From positions 93,920,955 to 93,984,954 of the forward strand of contig JAVHZZ010000012.1 in NCBI GenBank assembly GCA_036250195.1: a DNA stretch of 64,000 bases. The letters run 5' to 3'. The stretch comes from Mixophyes australis (Eukaryota; Chordata; Amphibia; Anura; Limnodynastidae). The notes under the pieces were generated by a model that was not told where the DNA came from, ran no database searches, and was given only the letters and a program-made list of their open reading frames with translations. The first letter of the stretch is position 1. The number at the start of each line of letters is the position of its first letter. Both the position numbers and the translations under genes were made by a program. Positions 44,897 to 59,394 of this stretch are shown here, piece by piece.

Positions 44897-46215
44897 TGGA
44901 ATTATCACACTGTGCACAATGTTCTCTATATACCATATAATAACTGGAATTATCACACTGTGCACCATGTTCTCTATATACCATATAATAACTGGAATTA
45001 TCACACTGTGCACCATGTTCTCTATATACCATATAATAACTGGAATTATCACACTGTGCACAATGTTCTCTATATACCATATAATAACTGGAATTATCAC
45101 ACTGTGCACAATGTTCTCTATATACCATATAATAACTGGAATTATCACACTGTGCACAATGTTCTCTATATACCATATAATAACTGGAATTATCACACTG
45201 TGCACCATGTTCTCTATATACCATATAATAACTGGAATTATCACACTGTGCACAATGTTCTCTATATACCATATAATAACTGGAATTATCACACTGTGCA
45301 CAATGTTCTCTATATACCATATAATAACTGGAATTATCACACTGTGCACAATGTTCTCTATATACCATATAATAACTGGAATTATCACACTGTGCACCAT
45401 GTTTTAAATATATCATATAATAACTGGAATTATCACACTGTGCACCATGTTTTAAATATATCATATAATAACTGGAATTATCACACTGTGCACCATGTTC
45501 TAAATATACCATATAATAACTGGAATTATCACACTGTGCACCATGTTCTAAATATACCATATAATAACTGGAATTATCACACTGTGCACCATGTTCTAAA
45601 TATACCATATAATAACTGGAATTATCACACTGTGCACCATGTTCTATATATACCATATAATAACACTGTGCACCATGTTCTCTATATATGCACCATATAA
45701 TAACTGGAATTATCACACTGTGCACCATGTTCTCTATATACCATATAATAACTGGAATTATCACACTGTGCACCATGTTCTATATATACCATATAATAAC
45801 ACTGTGCACCATGTTCTCTATATATGCACCATATAATAACTGGAATTATCACACTGTGCACCATGTTCTATATATACCATATAATAACACTGTGCACCAT
45901 GTTCTATATACACCATATAATAAACTGGAATTATCACACTGTGCACCATGTTCTATATACACCATATAATAACTGGAATTATCACACTGTGCACCATGTT
46001 TTATATATATCATATAATAATACTGTGCACCATGTTCTATATATACACCATATAATAACACTGTGCACCATGTTCTATGCACACCATATAATAACTGGAA
46101 TTATCACACTATACACCATGTTTTATATATACACACACCATACACCATGTTCTATATATACCATATAACACTGTGCACTGTGTTCTATATATACATACCA
46201 TATAATAACTGTAAT
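44897..46215. repeat. 48-bp satellite, about 27 copies
   Basis: The unit is TGGAATTATCACACTGTGCA followed by CCATGTTCTATATATACCATATAATAAC in shorter pieces. Regular to about 45,650, then mixed with 27- and 36-bp truncated forms. Frames are open on both strands because 48 is divisible by three. Confidence 0.96.
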
Positions 46216-46317
46216 TATATACATAATATATAGAACATGAAATATGTAGTATTAAGCTTACTTATAACAGTAGAGAAGACATTTTTCAATCGGAAGAACC
46301 CTAGAGCTTTAAACATC

Positions 46318-46825
46318 GCTCCCCACAGCCCACTACACACACAGACCCCACTACACACACACACACACAGCCCCCACTACACACACAGCCCCCACTACAC
46401 ACACACACAGCCCCCACTACACACACAGACAGACCCCACAGCCCACTACACACACAGCTCCCACAGCCCACTACACACACACACACACAGCCCCCACTAC
46501 ACACACAGCCCCCACTACACACACACACAGCCCCCACTACACACACAGACAGACCCCACAGCCCACTACACACACAGACCCCACTACACACACACACACC
46601 CCACTACACACACACCCCACTACACACACACACACACAGACCCCACTACACCCACACCCCACTACACAGACCCCACTACACACAGACCCCACTACACACA
46701 CACACACAGACCCCACTACACACACACACACAGACCCCACTACACACACACACACACAGACCCCACTACACACACACACAGACCCCACTACACACACACA
46801 CAGACCCTACTACACACAGACCCCA

Positions 46826-46869
<44 letters not shown>

Positions 46870-49300
46870 CCTACTACACACACACACACAGACCCCACTA
46901 CACACACACACACAGACCCCACTACACACACACACACACACACCCCACTACACACACACACCCCACTACACACACAGACCCCACTACACACACACACCCA
47001 CCCCACTACACACACACACACAGACCCCACTACACACACCCCACTACACACACACACAGACCCCACTACACACACACACACAGACCCCACTACACACACA
47101 CACACACAGACCCCACTACACACACACACACACACACAGACCCCACTACACACACACACACACACACCCCACCACACACACACACACACAGACCCCACCA
47201 CACACACACACACACACAGACCCCACCACACACACACACACACACACAGACCCCACTACACACACAGACCCCACTACACACACAGACCCCACTATACACA
47301 CACACACACACAGACACCCCACTACACACACACACACACCCACCCCACTACACACACAGACCCCACTACACCCCCACACAGACCCCACTACACCCCCACA
47401 CAGACCCCACTACACACACACCCCCACACAGACCCCACTACACACACACAGACCCCACTACACACACACAGACCCCACTACACACACACAGACCCCACTA
47501 CACACACACAGACCCCACTACACACACCCCACACACCACTACACACACCCCACACACCACTACACACCCCCCACACACCACTACACACACCGAGCCCACA
47601 GCCCACTACACACACAGACCCCACTACACACACAGACCCCACTACACACACAGACCCCACTACACACACTACACAGACAGACCCCACTACACACACACAG
47701 ACCCCACAGCCCGCTACACACACACAGACCCCACAGCCCGCTACACACACACAGACCCCACAGCCCGCTACACACACACAGACCCCACAGCCCGCTACAC
47801 ACACACAGACCCCACAGCCCGCTACACACACACAGACCCCACAGCCCGCTACACACACACAGACCCCACAGCCCGCTACACACATACACACACAGACCCC
47901 ACAGCCCGCTACACACACACACACAGACCCCACAGCCCACTACACACATACACACACAGACCCCACAGCCCAATACACACACACAGACCACACAGTCCAC
48001 TACACACATACACACACAGACCCCACAGCCCACTACACACACACACAGACCCCACAGTCCACTACACACACACACACACACCCCACTACACACACACACC
48101 CCACTACACACACAGACCCCACTACACACACACACCCACCCCACTACACACACACACACAGACCCCACTACACACACCCCACTACACACACACACACAGA
48201 CCCCACTACACACACACACACAGACCCCACTACACACACACACACACAGACCCCACTACACACACACACACACACACACACAGACCCCACTACACACACA
48301 CACACACACACCCCACCACACACACACACACACAGACCCCACCACACACACACACACACACAGACCCCACCACACACACACACACACACAGACCCCACCA
48401 CACACACACACACACACACAGACCCCACTACACACACAGACCCCACTACACACACAGACCCCACTATACACACACACACACAGACACCCCACTACACACA
48501 CACACACACCCACCCCACTACACACACAGACCCCACTACACCCCCACACAGACCCCACTACACCCCCACACAGACCCCACTACACACACACCCCCACACA
48601 GACCCCACTACACACACACAGACCCCACTACACACACACAGACCCCACTACACACACACAGACCCCACTACACACACACAGACCCCACTACACACACCCC
48701 ACACACCACTACACACACCCCACACACCACTACACACCCCCCACACACCACTACACACACCGAGCCCACAGCCCACTACACACACAGACCCCACTACACA
48801 CACAGACCCCACTACACACACAGACCCCACTACACACACTACACAGACAGACCCCACTACACACACACAGACCCCACAGCCCGCTACACACACACAGACC
48901 CCACAGCCCGCTACACACACACAGACCCCACAGCCCGCTACACACACACAGACCCCACAGCCCGCTACACACACACAGACCCCACAGCCCGCTACACACA
49001 CACAGACCCCACAGCCCGCTACACACACACAGACCCCACAGCCCGCTACACACACACACAGACCCCACAGCCCGCTACACACATACACACACAGACCCCA
49101 CAGCCCGCTACACACACACACACAGACCCCACAGCCCACTACACACATACACACACAGACCCCACAGCCCAATACACACACACAGACCACACAGTCCACT
49201 ACACACATACACACACAGACCCCACAGCCCACTACACACACACACAGACCCCACAGTCCACTACACACACACACACACACACACAGACCCCACAGTCCAC
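46318..49300. repeat. CA-rich satellite (CCCACTACACACACAGAC family), 3 kb
   Basis: Units of 15-40 bp made of a CCCCACTA core and a variable (CA)n run. Contains a long internal duplication: landmarks at 47,371 and 47,591 recur at 48,541 and 48,761, an offset of exactly 1,170 bp. A subfamily with CCCGCTACACACACACAGAC occurs in runs near 47.70-47.90 and 48.88-49.10 kb. One frame stays open for about 1,050 codons (Thr, His, Pro, Gln); not a gene. Confidence 0.95.
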
Positions 49301-51547
49301 TACACTCAAACACCCTACACAACACACCTGCATCTACAGGCAGTCGTCTCTGTCCCCGTTGTGTCAGCTCTGTATACGAGGTGAAGTCAGCATTGGGCTG
49401 AGTAACCTGAGGACAGGAGACACAGGACTGCGGATACGCTGTATGGGGTGTGTGATGTGACAGTAATAATTGCTGCGCTGATTACATAGGGCCCCGGTTT
49501 CGTTTCTCGGCCGGCAGGAAGCTGCGCTGTCTGATCTAACCGAACCTCGTACCTGTGGGGTGAGCCCCGTCCTCCAGTCCCAGCGTCAGGCGTTCAGATG
49601 AGAGGTCCTCGCTCGCCCGAGCACTGCCAACAGAACAAACAGAGGAGATACATTTACACCCCAAAATGCCACCTCTGGAAACAAAGTGAAAAAGACAATT
49701 GAGGTTTTTTTTTTGTTAAAATGCCGCCCACAGGCAAACTTCCCAGAAGTGTGAAGGGGAGAACGCACTGCTCCCCCTTTGAAGTTGGGGTGAGAGGGGG
49801 TGGAGGGGAAGGAGAATGGAAGTAGGGGGAGGGGCCTACTGTAACTTGTTTTTCAGACTAGGTTAGATAAGGAAGAGCAGAGCATCAACATTTTCCACGC
49901 ACTCAGTACCTCGTACCTCGCACGCCTCGAATCACAGCCCAGAGCTGTGCAGATCGGTGACATGAGCTGTAGGAAAGATATATCCAGGTCAGTTGTGTGA
50001 TGTGTGGTACACAGGATGCGGATAGTCACCTCCAAAAGGAACAACCAGAATAACCCAGGTACCAACCAGACGAGGGGGGCACAACTAGCATAACCCAAGG
50101 TGCCAACCATGAGGGGGGTCAGAGACAACCAGAACAATCCAGGTACCACCCGGGGGGGGGGGGATAAACACAACCAGAATAAGCCAGGCCAACCAGGAGG
50201 GGGGGGGGGGGGGGGTGTTGTGCACAACCAGAATGGCCCAGGTACCAACCTGGGCGGGAGGGGGGGGGGGGGGGGGGCACAACCTGAATAGCCTGGGTAC
50301 CAATCAGGGGGGTTGCTCAGCCAGAATACCAACTGGGGGGTTGGAGGGACACAACCCAGGTAACAACCAGACGAGGGGGGCACAACTAGCATAACCCAAG
50401 GTGCCAACCATGAGGGGGATCGGAGACAACCAGAACAATCCAGGTACCAACCGGGGGGGGGGGGAAACACAACCTGAATAGCCTGGGTACCAACCAGGGG
50501 GGTTGCTCAGCCAGAATACCAATTGGGGGGTTGGAGAGACACAACCAGAACAAACCATTATAACAAGCATCAGCGGGGGTGTAACATACAAGTGTACGGA
50601 CAGTGTGGGTGCACGGACTAAAGCTTTGGATTGGGGGTACAGAGGTGTCACCAACAGAACTCCGTGAATAATGTACACACGCAGGGTAGCTGTAACTGAT
50701 GATAGAGCTACAAGGCTGAAAAACACAGCCATATAGGAAAAACACATCATCTAGTAGAAGATACAGAAAGACGTGTGGAAGAAAATGAATCCGTCTCCTC
50801 TGTAAGTGTACAGCAGCCTTAAACTCATTAGTAACCCATACAACTTTTATTTAATCTGTCAGTTACTGGATTACTATAATAAATGTTGCTGGATAAAATG
50901 AGGGTACTCCTAGCGCTCTCTCTGCAGGGCGGTAATTAGATCTCAGCCCACCACTTAATGACTGCGGGGTGCTAAGGGTGTTACTCCAGCAACAGGAGTG
51001 TCTGGGCAGCTAGCAGCAGGTTTAGGGACTATGAAATGCCCTTTCTGCCCCCCCCCCCCCCCCGGCACAGCCTTGCCATAGAAGAGACGGAGCGATGTGC
51101 TGGGATGACCCAGTCACCGTGTAGGAATCTTAATGACCATCATCTTCCCCATAATTATACAACCCGGATGCCAGCGTGTGTCACGGGCAGGGCCCTCAAT
51201 TATCTCCATACGGGGAGGAGGGGGCAGCACAAACAATCACACACAGGGCGGGCATTCACGTCCCACCTGGCCTGAGAGAATGGGGCCAACGGTTTCAGGG
51301 CACGCCTTCCATTCAAAGCTGTTCGAATGCCAAGCAGGCAGAGGGGTATTAAACTGGTCCTGGATGGCAGCCAGCTGGCGACACCCCAAATGAAGCTCAG
51401 GTGCTACATAACGCGGCTTAACCGCTTCACTGCTGTCGTCTGAGAAAGTCAGACTCCTAAAAGCAGACAGCACTAGAGTGTAAGCTCCTAGGCCAATGGT
51501 CTTCTAACGCAAGCACCTTGCTGTGGAAGTCTCCTGTTATTCCACTA
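49301..51547. other. Upstream region with G-rich duplicated block
   Basis: Mainly unique. 50,040-50,540 holds two related copies of a block (TACCAACCAGACGAGGGG...CAACCATGAGGGGG), offset about 300 bp, with runs of 9-17 G. No coding exon seen; one candidate non-coding exon at 49,553-49,623. Confidence 0.5.
49553..49623 (-). other. ZBTB7B: Candidate 5' non-coding exon of ZBTB7B
   Basis: 71 nt between a strong acceptor (CTGTTTGTTCTGTTGGCAG) and a donor (CACAG|GTACGA), CpG-richer than its surroundings, on the ZBTB7B strand. No ATG-driven frame of note. Splice signals alone support it. Confidence 0.3.
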
Positions 51548-52697
51548 GATTGTAAGCTCTTAGGACCAGTACTAGATTGGAAGGTCTTAGGACCAGTACT
51601 AGATTGGAAGGTCTTAGGACCAGTACTAGATTGGAAGCTCTTAGGACCAGTACTAGATTGTAAGCTCTTAGGACCAGTACTAGATTGGAAGGTCTTAGGA
51701 CCAGTACTAGATTGGAAGGTCTTAGAACCAGTACTAGATTGGAAGGTCTTAGGACCAGTACTAGATTGGAAGGTCTTAGGACCAGTACTAGATTGGAAGG
51801 TCTTAGGACCAGTACTAGATTGGAAGGTCTTAGGACCAGTACTAGATTGGAAGGTCTTAGGACCAGTACTAGATTGGAAGGTCTTAGGACCAGTACTAGA
51901 TTGGAAGGTCTTAGGACCAGTACTAGATTGGAAGGTCTTAGGACCAGTACTAGATTGGAAGGTCTTAGGACCAGTACTAGATTGTAAGCTCTTAGGACCA
52001 GTACTAGATTGTAAGCTCTTAGGACCAGTACTAGATTGGAAGCTCTTAGAACCAGTACTAGATTGGAAGGTCTTAGAACCAGTACTAGATTGGAAGGTCT
52101 TAGGACCAGTACTAGATTGTAAGCTCTTAGGACCAGTACTAGATTGGAAGGTCTTAGGACCAGTACTAGATTGGAAGGTCTTAGGACCAGTACTAGATTG
52201 GAAGCTCTTAGAACCAGTACTAGATTGGAAGGTCTTAGGACCAGTACTAGATTGGAAGGTCTTAGGACCAGTACTAGATTGGAAGGTCTTAGGACCAGTA
52301 CTAGATTGGAAGGTCTTAGGACCAGTACTAGATTGGAAGGTCTTAGGACCAGTACTAGATTGGAAGGTCTTAGGACCAGTACTAGATTGGAAGGTCTTAG
52401 GACCAGTACTAGATTGGAAGGTCTTAGGACCAGTACTAGATTGGAAGGTCTTAGGACCAGTACTAGATTGTAAGCTCTTAGGACCAGTACTAGATTGGAA
52501 GGTCTTAGGACCAGTACTAGATTGGAAGCTCTTAGAACCAGTACTAGATTGGAAGGTCTTAGAACCAGTACTAGATTGGAAGGTCTTAGGACCAGTACTA
52601 GATTGTAAGCTCTTAGGACCAGTACTAGATTGGAAGGTCTTAGGACCAGTACTAGATTGTAAGCTCTTAGGACCAGTACTAGATTGGAAGGTCTTGC
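51548..52697. repeat. 27-bp satellite, about 42 copies
   Basis: The unit is TTGGAAGGTCTTAGGACCAG plus TACTAGA. Variant units read TTGTAAGCTCTTAGGACCAG. Flanks (51,471 and 52,735) carry single diverged copies of TAGATTGTAAGCTCTT. The open frame is a by-product of the 27-bp length. Confidence 0.97.
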
Positions 52698-54894
52698 ATT
52701 ACACCAGTAGAGTGTAAAACTCTTGGATTACATCACTAGATTGTAAGCTCTTTGGGTTGTGATCAGCAGCAATAAACTCCTTTCTAGCCCTGAATCACCA
52801 GGTATTTGCATGTCTTAGTGTTTAGTCTCAGGTTGCAGTTTGTCTGCTCCGGGCCCTGCGGTCCCTGTGAGATTTCAGCTTATGACAGATCAGAGGTACA
52901 GGTGTCAGCAGGGTAATTGTGACCTTGCCGCTGGCAACAGGCACAGTGACTACACTTCCCTCACCTGCCACCGTGGGGCGCCCCCGACCATCAGCCACCA
53001 CAATTCTCAGCAAAGAGGAAGGTGTCAGCTGTGTGCCCAGGTGTGTTCAGACCCCCTCCCCCCCCCGCACCCACCTTGTTACACACAAAGGAAGCCGAGC
53101 AGGGTGGGGCGATGTGTTTTATGGTCTCAGTTGGAAGGACTTTGGACGGATTGTCCTGCCGCTCCCATCTAGGGGCTTGTGACAACCCCCAGACCGTATC
53201 ACACTACAAGATAGTACCCTGCCTCCCTCCTCCAGGCACCATCTCTCCATTGTCACATCTTACAGTCCCCAGCACCCACTACCCTGTAGGTTATAATGAG
53301 CGGCATGTAACACCCCACAGAATAAACCAACATGTGAGACACCCACAAATCTCACCTGCAGCCAACACCCTGCATAACAAGAGCAGAGGCCCCAACACCC
53401 TCAGCCTCTAGCTCACTTTACGTTGTATTAGAGGACACAATATTTCCCCATGGAAGACAATATAATAAACACGACAGTTCATATAGCTCGAGGCCCCTAA
53501 ACTGCCTGGCCACGTTTTCTTCCACGTACAGCGATGATTATACTTTGTACGTGGGTTGTACCACCACTGCTGAGAGTCCAGTCCAGGTATCTACAGAGCT
53601 ACTGCCCCGAGTATAAACACAGTACCACCGCAGCCTGCCGTATCCCAATCTGGCCAGACCACGAGGACTAATCATAGTGCCCAGTTACAAGAGACTGGCA
53701 CAGTGGTGAGGGGGGGGGGGGGGGGGGGGGGCATTCTGCGTTTCTCTAAGTCTCTCCAAAGCCAGATCTTCAGTAACCGACAAGAACATGCAAAAATGCA
53801 AAACAGATGATTACAATATCCAACGTCTGCCAGCAGAATCTCCCCCCAGGAGAAGGTGAGGGGTACAGGTAAACCAAGTACACAAAAGGCACTGTTGGCA
53901 GAGAGTACCAGGATACTGGCAGCGCAGCCCCCCTTCTACCTCCCTCGTGCTGGCAAGGACCCACAAGAAGGCTTGTGTTTACCCACAGGAGACAAAGAGG
54001 TGAGGGAGAGGGGGGGGGGGGGGGATTGTGAACGGAGGGTGAGGCCAGGACTAACACCACTTCCAGCGACCACAGTCTGACAACTACGTAAGGCCACGTC
54101 GTCAGGCGCAGATCAGTCATGTACGTTCAGAGAAGAGGGAATAAAAACAATACACAGCTCATCAGATTGCAAGCTCTGTGGCAAGGAATGAGAGGGGCTT
54201 CAGTAGGAGGGAGGGCTTAGTGTAAGACCCTAGGCTCCCTTCTGGCTAAGTGACGATAACAACAAGGGAGGGGCGCGGGAAGATGGGGGAAGTAGGATTA
54301 TGGGTGCGGGTGGGTGTGGATGAGAGATATCAGCTGAGTCAGACCCTGAAATCACATGCTTCAAAAACACCCCCTTACCAGAAAGGGGACATGAAACAGG
54401 ACATGGGAAGCCCCTCCGGCCCCCCTCTCTACTCTGTCGCAATGTTGGTTTTGAGTCAAAGTGAAAACTCTCAGTACAGCTGGGTAAACCGCAACATTAC
54501 TAAATAGGGGTCTTCTGGAGAGAGGTGCACAGTCTGCAGAAGTGACAGAGGCAGAGGCTGGCTGTGGTTACTCAATAAACGGAAGCTGTCTGGGGTACTC
54601 ACAGACCTTCTGTTTGTATGGGAGGACCCTAGAAACCAAACACGGATCTGCCAAGCACAGGGCAGATAAGGGAGAGGGGCGGGACACGGGACAGATAAGG
54701 ACCACCTGCCCTTCGCAGCACAACGTTCAGATGTTGTGATAGACAGAAGCCAACTCCGCTGAGAGGCTGCGCTGCGTTGTACTACTCCTGTCTTCATGTA
54801 CAATGACTGCCAAGTAATGTCACCGGGGAGCTGACAGTCCCCAAATGCTACAGCAGACGGGATCAGGAAAGACCAGCAACCCAAACAGATCACT
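52698..54894. other. Unique region, no gene recognised
   Basis: Both strands read for splice-flanked coding segments; none found. Contains G runs at about 53,709-53,732 and 54,009-54,022, and one possible non-coding exon at 54,603-54,647. Confidence 0.45.
54603..54647 (-). other. Candidate small 5' non-coding exon
   Basis: 45 nt between acceptor-like CTGCCCTGTGCTTGGCAG and donor-like GTGAGT on the ZBTB7B strand. No coding content; speculative. Confidence 0.2.
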
Positions 54895-57165
54895 CTATAT
54901 ACACCCCAACACCCACTCTCACTACAGCGTTCTCCATACACCCCAACACCCACTCTCACTACCACTCTACAGCCTTCTCCATACACCCCAACACCCACTC
55001 TCACTACCACTCTACAGCCTTCTCCATACACCCCAACACCCACTCTCACTACAGCGTTCTCCATACACCCCAACACCCACTCTACAGCCTTCTCCATACA
55101 CCCCAACACCCACTCTCACTACCGCTCTACAGCCTTCTCCATACACCCCAACACCCACTCTCACTACCACTCTACAGCCTTCTCCATACACCCCAACACC
55201 CACTCTCACTACAGCCTTCCCCATACACCCCCTCTCACTACAGCGTTCAACATACACCCCAACATCCACTCACTACCGCCTTCTCCATACACCCCAACAC
55301 CCACTCTCACTACCGCTCTACAGCCTTCTCCATACACCCCAACACCCACTCTCACTACCACTCTACAGCCTTCTCCATACACCCCAACACCCACTCTCAC
55401 TACAGCCTTCCCCATACACCCCCTCTCACTACAGCGTTCAACATACACCCCAACATCCACTCACTACCGCCTTCTCCATACACCCCAACACCCACTCTCA
55501 CTACCGCTCTACAGCCTTCTCCATACACCCCAACACCCACTCTCACTACCACTCTACAGCCTTCTCCATACACCCCAACACCCACTCTCACTACAGCCTT
55601 CCCCATACACCCCAACACCCACTCTCACTACCGCTCTACAGGCTTCTCCATACACCCCAACACCCACTCTCACTACCACTCTACAGCCTTCTCCATACAC
55701 CCCAACACCCACTCTCACTACCGCCTTCTCCATACACCCCAACACCCACTCTCACTACCGCTCTACAGCCTTCTCCATACACCCCAACACCCACTCTCAC
55801 TACCACTCTACAGCCTTCTCCATACACCCCAACACCCACTCTCACTACAGCCTTCCCCATACACCCCAACACCCACTCTCACTACCGCTCTACAGGCTTC
55901 TCCATACACCCCAACACCCACTCTCACTACCACTCTACAGCCTTCTCCATACACCCCAACACCCACTCTCACTACCACTCTACAGCCTTCTCCATACACC
56001 CCAACACCCACTCTCACTACAGCCTTCCCCATACACCCCAACACCCACTCTCACTACAGCCTTCTGTATACACCCCAACACCCACTCTCACTACAGCCCT
56101 ACAGCCTTCCCCATACACCCCAACACCCACTCTCACTACAGCCTTCCCCATACACCCCAACACCCACTCTCACTACCGACCTACAGCCTTCTCCATACAC
56201 CCCAACACCCACTCTCACTACAGCCTTCCCCATACACCCCAACACCCACTCACTACCGACCTACAGCCTTCTCCATACACCCCAACACCCACTCACTACC
56301 GACCTACAGCCTTCTCCATACACCCCAACACCCACTCTCACTACAGCCTTCTCCATACACCCCAACACCCACTCTCACTACCGACCTACAGCCTTCTCCA
56401 TACACCCCAACACCCACTCTCACTACAGCCTTCCCCATACACCCCAACACTAACTCACTACCGACCTACAGCCTTTTCCATACACCCCAACACCCACTCT
56501 CACTACAGCCTTCTCCATACACCCCAACACCCACTCTCACTACAGCCTTCCCCATACACCCCAACACTAACTCACTACCGACCTACAGCCTTTTCCATAC
56601 ACCCCAACACCCACTCTCACTACAGCCTTCCCCATACACCCCAACACCCACTCTCACTACAGCCTTCCCCATACACCCCAACACTAACTCACTACCGACC
56701 TACAGCCTTCTCCATACACCCCAACACCCACTCTCACTACAGCCTTCCCCATACACCCCAACACCCACTCTCACTACAGCCTTCTCCATACACCCCAACA
56801 CCCACTCTCACTACCGACCTACAGCCTTCTCCATACACCCCAACACCCACTCTCACTACAGCCTTCCCCATACACCCCAACACTAACTCACTACCGACCT
56901 ACAGCCTTCTCCATACACCCCAACACCCACTCTCACTACAGCCTTCCCCATACACCCCAACACCCACTCTCACTACAGCCTTCCCCATACACCCCAACAC
57001 CCACTCTCACTACCGACCTACAGCCTTCTCCATACACCCCAACACCCACTCTCACTACAGCCTTCCCCATACACCCCAACACCCACTCTCACTACAGCCT
57101 TCTCCATACACCCCAACACCCACTCTCACTACAGCCTTCCCCATACACCCCAACACCAAGAACAA
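54895..57165. repeat. 34/46-bp satellite, about 58 copies
   Basis: Units end in CCATACACCCCAACACCCAC and contain CTACAGCCTTC; the longer form adds ACCACTCTACAG or ACCGACCTACAG. Alternation of long and short units gives multi-unit blocks of about 127-191 bp repeated in the first half. Confidence 0.95.
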
Positions 57166-57261
57166 CAGTGTCTCGTTACCCAACTAGATGCCTCTCCATA
57201 CCTCCCCCCACACACAGAAAGGGGACGGAGGCGGGTGCACATGGGTGGGGTACACTCATAA

Positions 57262-59394
57262 CTTACCAATGAGGGGACACTAATGACCGTGGCACGCGGA
57301 GACCTGAGGGGACACTAATGACTGTGGCACGCGGAGAGCTGAGGGGACACTAATGACCGTGGCACACAGAGAGCTGAGGGGACACTAATGACCGTGGCAC
57401 ACAGAGAGCTGAGGGGACACTAATGACTGTGGCACACAGAGACCTGAGGGGACACTAATGACCGTGGCACACAGAGAGCTGAGGGGACACTAATGACCGT
57501 GGCACACAGAGAGCTGAGGGGACACTAATGACCGTGGCACACAGAGAGCTGAGGGGACACTAATGGCTGTGGCACACAGAGAGCTGAGGGGACACTAATG
57601 ACTGTGGCACACAGAGAGCTGAGGGGACACTAATGACTGTGGCACACAGAGAGCTGAGGGGACACTAATGGCTGTGGCACACAGAGAGCTGGGGGGACAC
57701 TAATGGCTGTGGCACACAGAGAGCTGGGGGGACACTAATGGCTGTGGCACACAGAGAGCTGAGGGGACACTAATGGCTGTGGCACACAGAGAGCTGAGGG
57801 GACACTAATGGCTGTGGCACACAGAGAGCTGAGGGGACACTAATGACCGTGGCACGCGGAGACCTGAGGGGACACTAATGGCTGTGGCACACGGAGACCT
57901 GAGGGGACACTAATGACTGTGGCACACAGAGAGCTGAGGGGACACTAATGGCTGTGGCACGCGGAGACCTGAGGGGACACTAATGGCCGTGGCACACGGA
58001 GACCTGAGGGGACACTAATGACCGTGGCACACAGAGAGCTGAGAGGACACTAATGACCGTGGCACACAGAGAGCTGAGGGGACACTAATGACCGTGGCAC
58101 ACAGAGACCTGAGGGGACACTAATGGCTGTGGCACACAGAGAGCTGAGGGGACACTAATGACCGTGGCACACAGAGAGCTGAGGGGACACTAATGACCGT
58201 GGCACACAGAGAGCTGAGGGGACACTAACGACCGTGGCACACAGAGAGCTGAGGGGACACTAATGACCGTGGCACACAGAGAGCTGAGGGGACACTAATG
58301 ACCGTGGCACACATAGAGCTGAGGGGACACTAATGGCCGTGGCACACGGAGACCTGAGGGGACACTAATGACTGTGGCACACAGAGAGCTGAGGGGACAC
58401 TAATGACTGTGGCACACAGAGAGCTGAGGGGACACTAATGACCGTGGCACACGGAGACCTGAGGGGACACTAATGACTGTGGCACACAGAGAGCTGAGGG
58501 GACACTAATGGCTGTGGCACACAGAGAGCTGAGGGGACACTAATGACCGTGGCACACAGAGAGCTGAGGGGACACTAATGACCGTGGCACACATAGAGCT
58601 GAGGGGACACTAATGGCCGTGGCACACGGAGACCTGAGGGGACACTAATGACTGTGGCACACAGAGAGCTGAGGGGACACTAATGACCGTGGCACACAGA
58701 GAGCTGAGGGGACACTAATGACCGTGGCACACTGAGACCTGAGGGGACACTAATGACCGTGGCACACAGAGAGCTGAGGGGACACTAATGGCTGTGGCAC
58801 ACAGAGAGCTGAGGGGACACTAATGGCTGTGGCACACAGAGAGCTGAGGGACACTAATGGCTGTGGCACACAGAGAGCTGAGGGGACACTAATGGCTGTG
58901 GCACACGGAGACCTGAGGGGACACTAATGGCTGTGGCACACGGAGACCTGAGGGGACACTAATGACTGTGGCACACAGAGAGCTGAGGGGACACTAATGA
59001 CCGTGGCACACGGAGACCTGAGGGGACACTAATGACCGTGGCACACAGAGAGCTGAGGGGACACTAATGGCTGTGGCACACAGAGAGCTGAGGGGACACT
59101 AATGGCTGTGGCACACAGAGAGCTGAGGGACACTAATGGCTGTGGCACACAGAGAGCTGAGGGGACACTAATGGCTGTGGCACACAGAGAGCTGAGGGGA
59201 CACTAATGGCTGTGGCACACGGAGACCTGAGGGGACACTAATGGCTGTGGCACACGGAGACCTGAGGGGACACTAATGACTGTGGCACACAGAGAGCTGA
59301 GGGGACACTAATGGCTGTGGCACACAGAGAGCTGAGGGGACACTAATGGCTGTGGCACGCGGAGACCTGAGGGGACACTAATGGCTGTGGCACA
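57262..59394. repeat. 35-bp satellite, about 61 copies
   Basis: The unit is GAGGGGACACTAATGACCGT plus GGCACACAGAGAGCT. Variants are ACCGT/ACTGT/GCTGT and CACAGAGAG/CACGGAGAC. On the ZBTB7B sense strand each unit contains the acceptor-like TGTCCCCTCAG. Confidence 0.96.

Noticed and set aside
46237..49401. 1,054-codon plus-strand frame rich in His/Thr/Pro
   Set aside because: Translation of a CA-rich satellite; no domain, and the reverse strand also gives long Cys/Val frames.
51518..52717. 399-codon frame with KVLGPVLDW repeats
   Set aside because: 27-bp array; other frames are also open over the same stretch.
54845..57187. 780-codon frame (PSPYTPTPTLTT type)
   Set aside because: Translation of the 34/46-bp array.
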